From Pseudomonas fluorescens (GTDB lineage: Bacteria > Pseudomonadota > Gammaproteobacteria > Pseudomonadales > Pseudomonadaceae), in the NCBI RefSeq assembly GCF_018614775.1, contig NZ_JAGGOF010000005.1, positions 1 to 41,173 on the forward strand: DNA of 41,173 bases. Reading direction: 5' to 3'. A model generated the notes under the pieces. It had not been told where the DNA came from. It worked only from the letters and a program-made list of their open reading frames with translations, and did not search any database. This document shows, piece after piece, positions 7,891 to 15,496 of the stretch. A program made the translations under genes and the position numbers. The first letter of the stretch is position 1. Each line of letters starts with the position of its first letter.

Positions 7891-8640
7891 TTACGCCGCC
7901 CGCAACGAAATAAACGCGTAGTTCACGGGCGCTTCGGTCACAACCCGGGCGCCGCTGGCCGTCACCTGATCCGCCACGTCATCGCCGGACAGGTGGAACT
8001 GCCATTCACTTGCCGCTTGCTCCAGGGGCTGTATACGCACCTGATCGAGGGCGATGGCAAACGCCGCCATGTCCGGCAGGTACGCCGTGAAGCCGTCGCC
8101 CTTCAGCGCGGTGGTGCGAATGCCCAAGGCGGCGCAGACGTGGTCCTTGAGAGCGATGTCCTCACGATCGGCCTGGCGTGAGCGCTCGATCAGCGTGGCC
8201 AGTTCCTGATCGATCAGTTTGCCGCCGACGATCAGTTGCGGACCGGTTTCCCAGGACTCCGGCGGGCAGTCCTTTGCGGCGGGATTGAGCGGGATGTGCG
8301 GGTTGATTTCCATCGGATAGATGCGGCACACCAAGGGCCGGCGTTCGTAGATGCGACACAGGTTGTCTTCGTCGAGATTGCGACAGCGACCCGCGTTGTA
8401 GGCGGCAAAGGTAATCGCCACGCGGGCTTCGGTGGTACCGCTGTGGACCACCGCCGAGCGGCGCTCGGCATGCTCGCGTTGCGCCACCGGCAGGCCAAGG
8501 CCGTCCGGCAGGAAGGCTTCCACCAGGACAATCACCTGGCCGCCGTCTTCAGCCCACATCCGGGCTTCGGCAAGGGTCAGGGGAACGTGGTGATCGGAGC
8601 AGCATTTGCCACACCCTACGCAGGAAAACGTTGTGTTCAT
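7891..8640 (-). CDS. YkgJ family cysteine cluster protein
   Basis: The 249-residue protein opens with a cysteine cluster (C7, C10, C13 and C14 in SCVGCGKCC). It continues with further cysteines in GRCRNLDEDNLCRIYERRPLVCRIYP and KDCPPESW. This spacing is the YkgJ / zinc- or iron-chelating domain (once called Fe-S-cluster oxidoreductase). The metal ligand set is clear but the reaction is unknown. The C-terminal 100 residues are not recognised. The gene is monocistronic, between two REP pairs, and transcribed in the same direction as cheV upstream. The ATG at 8640 gives the complete N-terminal cysteine cluster. Confidence 0.87.
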   Translation of the reverse strand: MNTTFSCVGCGKCCSDHHVPLTLAEARMWAEDGGQVIVLVEAFLPDGLGLPVAQREHAERRSAVVHSGTTEARVAITFAAYNAGRCRNLDEDNLCRIYERRPLVCRIYPMEINPHIPLNPAAKDCPPESWETGPQLIVGGKLIDQELATLIERSRQADREDIALKDHVCAALGIRTTALKGDGFTAYLPDMAAFAIALDQVRIQPLEQAASEWQFHLSGDDVADQVTASGARVVTEAPVNYAFISLRAA

Positions 8641-8740
8641 TGAACGCCCGGTCGCAAATGGCTGGGAGGCGGCGACAGAAAAACGCCGTGGTGAGCCGGG
8701 CGAAGCAAGTTGTGCGCCAGCTACCGGGGCACCACAAAGC

Positions 8741-8833
8741 CTGTGGGAGCCGAGCTTGCTCGCGATGTGGGGTCTCAGTCGACAATAATGTTGGCTGTTC
8801 CACCGCTATCGCGAGCAAGCTCGGCTCCCACAG
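8741..8833. repeat. REP inverted pair (REPIN)
   Basis: The left REP is CTGTGGGAGCCGAGCTTGCT and the right REP is its inverse ending TCCCACAG, with about 40 bases between. It lies in the gap between cheV and the ykgJ-like gene. Confidence 0.9.
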
Positions 8834-8872
8834 GCTCTGCGTCGTTTGCTCCTGTCAGGGCAAGCCCTGCAC

Positions 8873-9775
8873 TCAGTGCCCTTGCTCAGCCACAGCCTTT
8901 GCGGCGGTGATCAGGCACTTGGTCAGCTCTGGCGAGGAGAACTTGGTGAGCACGCCGTTGGCGCCGGCCAAGCGGGCCTTTTCGCTGTTCATGGCACTGT
9001 CCAGGGAGGTGTGCAACAACACATAAAGGTGGGCGAAGTCTGGCGTTTCGCGCAAGGTCCGGGTCAGGGCGTAGCCGTCCATTTCCGACATTTCGATGTC
9101 GGAGACGATCAGGTTGATCTGCTCGGCTGTGCCTTGCAGGTCGAGCAGGCACTCGATGGCTTCCTTGGCACTGCGGGCGGTGTGGCATTGCAGGCCCAGG
9201 TTGCGCAGGGTGTACACCGACTGTTGCAGCGCGACCTGGCTGTCATCGACTACCAGGATTCGCGCATTGCCCAGGACTTCGGCGTCTTCCATGCTCAGCT
9301 CGGTAGGCGCGGTTTCGATCTGCGCCGGTGAAATGCCGTGAATGACTTTTTCGATGTCGAGCACCTGCACCAGATTGCCATCCACCGACGTCACGCCTGT
9401 GATGAACGCGCGCGTACCGCCGGAGCCATAAGGGGGGGGCTTGATGTCGGTGGTCAGGCAATGGACGATCTTGCTCACCGCCTGTACATGCAGGCCCTGC
9501 TTGGAGCGACTGACGTCGGTGACAATCAGACAACCACCGTCCGGGTCTTCCAGCGGCCGTTCGCCAATGGCGCGGCTCAGGTCGATCACCGACAACGACG
9601 CCCCGCGCAGGGTCGCGATGCCTTTGACGTGCGGATGTGACTCCGGCAGTTTGGTCAGGGGCGGGCAGGGGATGATTTCACTGACTTTCAGCAGGTTGAT
9701 TGCCATCAGCTTGCCGCTGCGCAAAGTAAACAGCAGAAGCGAAAGTGAATCTGCGCGGGCTTTGTTGGAAGACAT
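8873..9775 (-). CDS. cheV: Chemotaxis coupling protein CheV
   Basis: The 300-residue protein fuses an N-terminal CheW-like coupling domain (about 12-155) to a C-terminal receiver domain (about 172-292). The receiver has the acidic pair VVDDSQ (D177, D178), the phospho-acceptor D226 in LIVSDIEM, T/S near 256 and K278. CheV proteins link chemoreceptors to CheA and are tuned by phosphorylation. The ATG at 9775 has GAAGG about 5 bases upstream. No other chemotaxis genes are adjacent, as is usual for the scattered cheV paralogues of Pseudomonas. It is unclear which chemosensory cluster it serves. Confidence 0.93.
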   Translation of the reverse strand: MSSNKARADSLSLLLFTLRSGKLMAINLLKVSEIIPCPPLTKLPESHPHVKGIATLRGASLSVIDLSRAIGERPLEDPDGGCLIVTDVSRSKQGLHVQAVSKIVHCLTTDIKPPPYGSGGTRAFITGVTSVDGNLVQVLDIEKVIHGISPAQIETAPTELSMEDAEVLGNARILVVDDSQVALQQSVYTLRNLGLQCHTARSAKEAIECLLDLQGTAEQINLIVSDIEMSEMDGYALTRTLRETPDFAHLYVLLHTSLDSAMNSEKARLAGANGVLTKFSSPELTKCLITAAKAVAEQGH

Positions 9776-9918
9776 AAAAACCTTCTATGGAAAAAGGTGA
9801 GGCGAGCGCAAGGATCGCCAAAACAGCTTGTGATAGTGGGTTATCGACTTGTTGGGGGCAGGCTTTAGGGTGAAAGCGGTCGACAGACGATTTCCAGTCA
9901 GTAACGTGTGAATACCCA

Positions 9919-9954
9919 CTTTGTGGCGAGGGGATAAATTCCCTCGCCACAAAG
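9919..9954. terminator. Perfect hairpin abutting the norR stop codon
   Basis: CTTTGTGGCGAGGG (9919-9932) and CCCTCGCCACAAAG (9941-9954) form a perfect 14-bp stem with an 8-base AT-rich loop. It begins at the base after the norR stop. There is no long U-run, so termination is likely but not certain. It shares its core with 6649-6680. Confidence 0.65.
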
Positions 9955-11508
9955 CTACTTGAGCCCCAACCGCCGCGCCATTCGCCCCAGGTTCGCCCGG
10001 TCCAGCCCCAGCTCCCGGGCGGCGCTGGCCCAGTTGTGCTGGTGGCGCTCCAGGGTCGCGCCGATCAGCTTGCGCTGGAACTCATCCACCGCTTCGCGCA
10101 AGTCCCCGGTAACCGCCGGCATATCCGGCGCAGGATTGACGGCTGTGGGCTCGGTGTCAGCTAAAGGCACCTGGGGCAAATCAAGGTCCTGGGCGCTGAG
10201 GCTGAGGATTTTCGGGCGCACCGGACAACTGCCCAAGGCCTTCAAGGCACTGCGGCCGATCAGGTGTTCCAGTTCGCGCACATTGCCCGGCCAATCGTAG
10301 GCCAGCAGCGCGACCTGGGCATCGCTGGTCAGGCGCAGGCTGCCCAGGCCCATGCGCGAGCGGTTCTGTTCCAGGAAGAAGCCGCTGAGCAGCAACACAT
10401 CCCGGCCACGATCACGCAACGCCGGTACCTGCAGCGGGTACACACTCAAGCGATGGTAGAAGTCGGCCCGATAACGCCCGTTGCGCACTTCTTCGGCGAG
10501 GTTGCGATTGGTGGCCGCGATCAGCCGCACATCAACCCGGTGTTCCTTGTCCGAGCCCAGGCGTTGCAGCTGGCCACTTTGCAGCACCCGCAGCAGCTTG
10601 GCCTGGACGGTCAGCGATAACTCGCCCACTTCGTCGAGGAACAAGGTCCCGCCGTCGGCCAGCTCGAACTTGCCACGGCGGTCACTGGTAGCGCCGGTGA
10701 AGGCCCCGCGCACATGGCCAAAGAGTTCACTTTCCACCAACGTGTCCGGCAGGGCGGCGCAGTTGAGGCTGATCAGCGGCTGGTCGGCGCGTTTGGATGC
10801 GGCGTGGATGGCCTGGGCGACCAGTTCCTTGCCGACCCCGGTTTCCCCGGTGATCAGCACCGTCAGGTCGCTGCCGCCCACCAGGTTGATCTCTTCCACC
10901 AGGTGTTTGTGCGCCTTGCTCTGGCCAATCAGGTCGCGGGGCTGTTGGCCGCTGGCTTGGCGATAGACCTCGGCGCGGCGGTGCTCGTCCTCGGCCTTCA
11001 AGGCCAGGCGCTCGATGCGCTCGGCGGCGCTGACGGTCGCGGCGGCGAGGCTGGCGAAGGCTTGCAAGGCCCCGAGGTCAATGGGTTCGAAGCGCTCCGG
11101 GTCCAGCGAATCGAGGGTCAGCAGACCCCAGGGCCGCTCGTCGACGAACAGTGGGCAGCCCATGCAGTCATGGACCTCGAGGTGTTCGTCCAAGCCATCG
11201 ACCAAACCGTCGTACGGGTCGGGCAGGGCGCTGTCGGCGGCGAAACGGGTCGGCTGCGGGTTAGCCAGCAACGCTTCGAAGCGCGGATGTTCCTTGACCC
11301 GGAAGCGGCGGCCGAGCGTATCGGTGCTCAGGCCGTCCACCGCCAGCGGCACCAGGCAGTCTCCGTCCAGACGCAACAACGCGGCGGCGTCGCAAGGCAA
11401 CAGGGCACGCAGGGCGCCGAGCAGGCGTCGATAACGCTCGCCTTCGGGCAATTCGCGCGACAGGTCGGCCACCAGTGGCAACAGCGAGGTCAGGGACGTT
11501 GCGGTCAT
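9955..11508 (-). CDS. norR: Nitric oxide-responsive sigma-54 activator NorR
   Basis: The 517-residue regulator has an N-terminal GAF sensing domain (about 20-165), a central AAA+ domain (about 190-430) and a C-terminal Fis-type helix-turn-helix (about 475-517). The AAA+ domain shows Walker A GETGVGKE (221-228), the sigma-54 contact loop GAFTGA (268-273) and Walker B TLFLDE (288-293). GAF residues R76, D97, D100, C115 and D133 fall where E. coli NorR has its non-haem iron/NO site (R75, D96, D99, C113, D131) with a small offset. It is divergent from hmp, its expected target. The ATG at 11508 has GGAG 5 bases upstream. Confidence 0.95.
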   Translation of the reverse strand: MTATSLTSLLPLVADLSRELPEGERYRRLLGALRALLPCDAAALLRLDGDCLVPLAVDGLSTDTLGRRFRVKEHPRFEALLANPQPTRFAADSALPDPYDGLVDGLDEHLEVHDCMGCPLFVDERPWGLLTLDSLDPERFEPIDLGALQAFASLAAATVSAAERIERLALKAEDEHRRAEVYRQASGQQPRDLIGQSKAHKHLVEEINLVGGSDLTVLITGETGVGKELVAQAIHAASKRADQPLISLNCAALPDTLVESELFGHVRGAFTGATSDRRGKFELADGGTLFLDEVGELSLTVQAKLLRVLQSGQLQRLGSDKEHRVDVRLIAATNRNLAEEVRNGRYRADFYHRLSVYPLQVPALRDRGRDVLLLSGFFLEQNRSRMGLGSLRLTSDAQVALLAYDWPGNVRELEHLIGRSALKALGSCPVRPKILSLSAQDLDLPQVPLADTEPTAVNPAPDMPAVTGDLREAVDEFQRKLIGATLERHQHNWASAARELGLDRANLGRMARRLGLK

Positions 11509-11522
11509 AAAGACTCCATGTA

Positions 11523-11558
11523 GTCGAAAAGACTATAAATGTAGCGAGTCCTTATGAC
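11523..11558. promoter_or_regulatory. Two NorR binding sites (GT-N7-AC)
   Basis: GTCGAAAAGAC (11523-11533) and GTCCTTATGAC (11548-11558) both fit the GT-N7-AC NorR enhancer motif, and their starts are 25 bases apart. They lie in the norR-hmp divergent region, about 42 bases upstream of the candidate -24 element. E. coli norV has three such sites; I see only two here. Confidence 0.7.
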
Positions 11559-11599
11559 TGCTTAATTTATAACATGCTGAAAATAAAGGTAAAAAATTA

Positions 11600-11615
11600 T
11601 GGCATGGAATCTGAT
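11600..11615 (+). promoter_or_regulatory. Candidate sigma-54 promoter of hmp
   Basis: TGGCATG (11600-11606), four bases, then CTGAT (11611-11615). The -24 half fits the consensus TGGCACG well. The -12 half departs from TTGCW, including the usually invariant C. Position between NorR sites and the hmp start supports it; the poor -12 element weakens it. Confidence 0.4.
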
Positions 11616-11652
11616 ACAGCTTAGGTATCAGTACCACGTCAGGAGTCACCTT

Positions 11653-12834
11653 ATGCTTAGTCGAGAACAACGTGCCATTGTTCGCTCCACCGTGCCCTTG
11701 CTGGAAAGCGGTGGCGAAGCGCTGATCACTCACTTCTATCGCATGATGCTGTCCGAATATCCACAGGTGCGTCCGCTGTTCAACCAGGCTCACCAGGCCA
11801 GTGGCGACCAGCCGCGGGCGTTGGCCAACGGCGTGTTGATGTATGCGCGGCACATTGACCAGCTCGACCAGTTGGGCGACCTGGTGGCGAAAATCGTCAA
11901 CAAGCACGTCGCCTTGCAGATCCTGCCACAGCATTACCCGATTGTCGGTTCCTGCCTGTTGCGGGCGATTGCCGAAGTGTTGGGCGAGGAGATCGCCACC
12001 CCTGAGGTGATCTCCGCGTGGACGGCGGCTTACAACCAGTTGGCCGACATCCTCATTGGTGCCGAAACCGGCATGTATGAACAGAAAGCGGCGGCGCCGG
12101 GCGGTTGGCGGGGCGAGCGGGCGTTCATCCTGGCGGCCAAGGTGCAGGAAAGCTCGGAAATCACTTCGTTCTATTTCGAACCGGCGGACAAGGGGCCGAT
12201 CCTGATGGCCGAGCCCGGCCAATATATCGGCATGAAACTGTTCCTGGACGGTGAAGAAGTGCGCCGTAATTATTCGCTGTCGGCCCTGGCGGACAACGGT
12301 CAGTACCGTATCAGCGTCAAGCGCGAGGCGGGCGGGCGGGTGTCCAACTACCTGCATCACCATTTCGATATCGGCAGCAGCATCCAGCTGTTCCCGCCGT
12401 CCGGGGATTTCTACCTGACCGCCAGCGATAAACCGCTGGTGTTGATCAGTGGCGGCGTTGGCATCACCCCGACCCTGGCCATGTTGCAGGCGGCCTTGCA
12501 AACCGAGCGCCCGGTGCATTTCATCCATTGCGCACGCAACGGCCGTGTCCATGCGTTCCGCAGCTGGATCGACGACCTGGCCGAGCGGCACCCACAGCTC
12601 AAGCGTTTCTATTGCTACGACGAAGACGACGGCGTAAGCCCGCCGGCTGACACGGTCGGGTTGTTGAGTCAGGAGCAACTGGCGCAATGGTTGCCGGAAC
12701 AGCGTGACCTGGATGCCTACTTCCTCGGGCCGAAGGGCTTCATGGGCGCGGTCAAGCGCCATCTCAAGGCCTTGGGCGTGCCTGATGGACAGAGCCGCTA
12801 CGAGTTCTTCGGGCCGGCGGCGGCGCTTGAGTAA
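11653..12834 (+). CDS. hmp: Flavohaemoglobin (nitric oxide dioxygenase) Hmp
   Basis: The 393-residue cytosolic enzyme converts NO and O2 to nitrate using NAD(P)H. The globin domain (1-140) carries the haem-pocket residues Y29, Q53, proximal H85 and Y95. The FAD-binding domain (about 150-260) shows RRNYSLS, and the NAD domain (about 265-393) shows SGGVGITPTLAML. The C-terminus contains YEFFGPA. The ATG at 11653 has CAGGAG 8 bases upstream; an upstream in-frame ATG at 11599 lacks a ribosome site and overlaps the promoter candidate. It is divergent from norR, which is the expected activator in response to NO. Confidence 0.96.
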   Translation: MLSREQRAIVRSTVPLLESGGEALITHFYRMMLSEYPQVRPLFNQAHQASGDQPRALANGVLMYARHIDQLDQLGDLVAKIVNKHVALQILPQHYPIVGSCLLRAIAEVLGEEIATPEVISAWTAAYNQLADILIGAETGMYEQKAAAPGGWRGERAFILAAKVQESSEITSFYFEPADKGPILMAEPGQYIGMKLFLDGEEVRRNYSLSALADNGQYRISVKREAGGRVSNYLHHHFDIGSSIQLFPPSGDFYLTASDKPLVLISGGVGITPTLAMLQAALQTERPVHFIHCARNGRVHAFRSWIDDLAERHPQLKRFYCYDEDDGVSPPADTVGLLSQEQLAQWLPEQRDLDAYFLGPKGFMGAVKRHLKALGVPDGQSRYEFFGPAAALE

Positions 12835-13260
12835 AATAGCCAGGTGGACCGGGTTGCCTGCATCGCGAGCAGGCTCGCTCCCACATGGGATGGGGGTGAA
12901 CACAATAAATACCCACGAACCCTGTGGGAGCGGGCTTGCTCGCGAAGACGGCCGCTTCGTCAACCTCAATGTCGCCTGACACTGCGCTTTCGCAAGCAAG
13001 CCCGCTCCCACAGGACCAGCGACACACCGAAGATCCAATGTGGGAGCAAGCCTGCTCCCACATTGAAGCGGTATGACCACGGTTTCGTGAACCAGCCACC
13101 CAAAATTAATCCGCACTTAACCCACTTCCTGTCTATTCCCCTGCAAAGTCGCCGGCGGCCGCTCGTTCTCTGTCATGGTCAGCGTGTAGACTTCGGCCAC
13201 CGATAGCGTGCCGAGTGTCGCGAGGCTGCGCGTCGATCCATATAGATAAAGGGAAACGCA
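12835..13260. repeat. REP-rich intergenic region between hmp and dsbB
   Basis: Contains a single REP in reverse orientation at 12862-12885, an inverted REP pair at 12922-13014, and a short perfect palindrome at 13037-13065 (arms CAATGTGGGAGCA and its inverse around AGCC). The last 190 bases are not repeats and should hold the dsbB promoter; no gene is seen. Confidence 0.85.
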
Positions 13261-13770
13261 ATGAGTGAGGAAATGACGCGGTTAGGTCGTGAGCGGCGCT
13301 ATCTGGTGTTGCTGGGGCTGATCTGCCTGGCGCTGATCGGCGGCGCGCTGTACATGCAGGTGGCCCTCGGTGAGGCGCCGTGCCCGCTGTGCATCCTGCA
13401 GCGCTATGCGCTGTTACTGATTGCGATCTTTGCCTTTATTGGCGCGGCCATGCGCAGCCGTCGCAGCCTGACCATTTTCGAAATCCTGGTAGTGCTCAGC
13501 GCCCTGGCCGGTGCGGGTGTGGCGGGACACCATGTGTACACTCAGTTCTTCCCTGCGGTCAGCTGCGGCATCGACGTGCTGCAACCGATTGTCGATGATC
13601 TGCCCCTGGCGAAGATCTTCCCGCTGGGTTTCCAGGTCGATGGCTTCTGCTCCACCCCGTACCCACCGATCCTGGGCTTGTCACTGGCGCAGTGGGCGCT
13701 GGTGGCCTTCGTGCTGACCGTGGTGCTGGTGCCGGTGCTGGTGTTGCGCAACCGCAAAGCGCTTCGCTGA
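13261..13770 (+). CDS. dsbB: Disulfide bond formation protein DsbB
   Basis: The 169-residue inner-membrane protein reoxidises periplasmic DsbA and passes electrons to quinone. It has four hydrophobic segments (about 14-34, 46-64, 72-92 and 140-162). The first redox pair is C41 and C44 in PCPLC, and the second periplasmic pair is C102 (AVSCG) and C130 (GFCSTP). The start has AAGGGAAACGCA upstream. Length is typical. Pseudomonas often has two DsbB paralogues; this one lies near the cyo operon, which also uses the ubiquinone pool. It is followed by a terminator. Confidence 0.94.
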   Translation: MSEEMTRLGRERRYLVLLGLICLALIGGALYMQVALGEAPCPLCILQRYALLLIAIFAFIGAAMRSRRSLTIFEILVVLSALAGAGVAGHHVYTQFFPAVSCGIDVLQPIVDDLPLAKIFPLGFQVDGFCSTPYPPILGLSLAQWALVAFVLTVVLVPVLVLRNRKALR

Positions 13771-13781
13771 ACCCCCAATGG

Positions 13782-13819
13782 AACGCCTTGGACTCTCTCT
13801 TGGAGGGCCGGGGCGTTTT
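13782..13819 (+). terminator. Rho-independent terminator of dsbB
   Basis: AACGCC (13782-13787) pairs with GGCGTT (13812-13817), with additional pairing inside and TTTT after. It starts 12 bases after the dsbB stop. Confidence 0.75.
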
Positions 13820-14545
13820 GTGTTTCAGCCTTAGGTTGGATCGGCCTTGACCGGAGGCAAGCACGACCTGCGACAGTCTGCGACATGTTGTCACATACGT
13901 GCCGACCTACAAGCTTTGCACAGGCGAATAAACACGTACTTCTGTAACAAAAAGGTGCTCGGTTTGGCCAAACACTTTTCCGTTGTAGCAGGCATTTTTA
14001 ACAACGAAGCGCTGGCTGGCCTAGCCCCCGTAAAACGGGCGCTTGCCAGGCAAATTCTCGCCTTTGAAGGTCCCTCTGGCTGTCTGAATCGGGCGTAGTA
14101 GCCTTACCTTTTCTGGGTTTTTGTTGAGAATCAGTTTCGATAACATGCCTGCGCTTTGCAATCCTGGCGATAGATTATTGCTGGATCGGAGAGAAATTAT
14201 TTCGGGATGAGACATGGTCTACAGCGCGTCAGCTCACTACAATCGCTCGCACCGAATTTCCGAACCGGCTCAGGCTTGAGCACGAGAGTGGTCGAAGGGC
14301 GCGAGCGCCCCATGCGACCCCAGGTGTCGGTGTCTCCAACTACCCGCACCAAACGGAATTGGGCTTGAACTAGGCCTTTTGACCAACGAATAAGAACTCA
14401 CTGCTGGCCCGGGATGTGTCGAACAGCGTCTGACGTTCGATGGGCAGCCCTTATTCAATCCAAGAAAAATGCCAACCCTTGGCAGGGTGAAGTGTTGGCG
14501 ATCAAAACCCAACTGCATTGCGCAAGCTGCTTTAGAGGTCGTGAG
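13820..14545. other. Long intergenic region upstream of cyoA
   Basis: About 725 bases without a supported gene; the frames present have no recognisable family. It must hold the cyo promoter and a long leader. A 12-bp perfect palindrome, GTTTGGCCAAAC, lies at 13962-13973. I could not place the -35/-10 elements or a convincing Fur or Anr box. Confidence 0.6.
13962..13973. promoter_or_regulatory. Palindrome upstream of cyo, possible operator
   Basis: GTTTGGCCAAAC is a perfect 12-bp palindrome, loosely extended by AAAAGGTG on the left and CACTTTT on the right. No regulator is assigned. Confidence 0.3.
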
Positions 14546-15493
14546 ATGAGTAAAAACAGGTACCCCCGATTGCTAGGCTTGTTGCCGTTGCTCGGCACGT
14601 TGCTGCTGGGAGGCTGCAACATGACCTTGCTCGATCCAAAGGGCCAGGTCGGCCTGGATGAGCGCAACCTGATCATCACCGCCACGCTGCTGATGTTGCT
14701 GGTGGTCGTGCCGGTCATCGTCATGACCTTCCTGTTCGCCTGGAAGTACCGCGCATCCAACACCAAGGCCGTGTACACGCCGAAATGGTCGCACTCGACC
14801 AAGATCGAAGCCGCGGTGTGGACGATTCCGGTCCTGATCATCATTGCCCTGGGTTACGTCACCTACAAGTCGACCCACGCCCTGGATCCTTACCGTCCGC
14901 TGGACTCCGACGTCAAGCCGATCACTATTGAAGTGGTCTCGATGGACTGGAAGTGGCTGTTCATCTACCCGGAACAAGGCATCGCCACGGTCAACAAGAT
15001 CGTGTTCCCGGCCCACACGCCGATCAACTTCAAGGTCACCTCCGACACCGTGATGAACTCGTTCTTCATCCCGGGCCTGGGCGGCCAGATCTACGCCATG
15101 GCGGGCATGCAGACCAAGCTGCACTTGATCGCCAACCAGAATGCCGAAATGGACGGTATCTCCGCCAACTACAGTGGCGCGGGCTTTACCGGCATGAAGT
15201 TCAAAGCAATCGCCACGACCCAGGAAGACTTCGACGCCTGGGTCAACGATGTGAAGAAGGCACCTAAACAGCTTGAAAAAGCTGAATACGCAGCCCTTTC
15301 CAAACCGAGCGAAAACAACCCAGTCGAACTCTACTCGTCGGTCACGCCGAACCTTTTCCAGACCATCATCGACAAATATGAAGGGATGAATCCGGGTAAG
15401 CCGATGCATCACGAGAAGAACGAAAAGGAAGTGGCGCACAACATGGAAGGGATGGACATGAGCTCGCATTCAGCTGCCGGGGCAGAGGAGTAA
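14546..15493 (+). CDS. cyoA: Cytochrome bo3 ubiquinol oxidase subunit II CyoA
   Basis: The 315-residue subunit, identical in length to E. coli CyoA, is a lipoprotein: the signal ends LLLGGC with the lipidated cysteine at C24. Two membrane helices follow (about 45-70 and 90-110), then the periplasmic cupredoxin domain (about 125-285) with [21 protein letters not shown]. As in quinol oxidases, the CuA cysteine/histidine ligands are absent. I chose the ATG at 14546, preceded by GAGGTCGTGAG, over an upstream in-frame ATG at 14414 because it gives a proper lipoprotein signal. First gene of cyoABCDE, 3 bases before cyoB. Confidence 0.95.
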   Translation: MSKNRYPRLLGLLPLLGTLLLGGCNMTLLDPKGQVGLDERNLIITATLLMLLVVVPVIVMTFLFAWKYRASNTKAVYTPKWSHSTKIEAAVWTIPVLIIIALGYVTYKSTHALDPYRPLDSDVKPITIEVVSMDWKWLFIYPEQGIATVNKIVFPAHTPINFKVTSDTVMNSFFIPGLGGQIYAMAGMQTKLHLIANQNAEMDGISANYSGAGFTGMKFKAIATTQEDFDAWVNDVKKAPKQLEKAEYAALSKPSENNPVELYSSVTPNLFQTIIDKYEGMNPGKPMHHEKNEKEVAHNMEGMDMSSHSAAGAEE

Positions 15494-15496
15494 ACG

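Noticed and set aside
14115..14145. Fur-box-like stretch around GAGAATCAGTTTCGATAAC
   Set aside because: Only about half of the 19 positions match the Fur consensus, too weak to call.
13847..14215. Short open frames upstream of cyoA
   Set aside because: No ribosome site and no recognisable similarity; treated as leader DNA.
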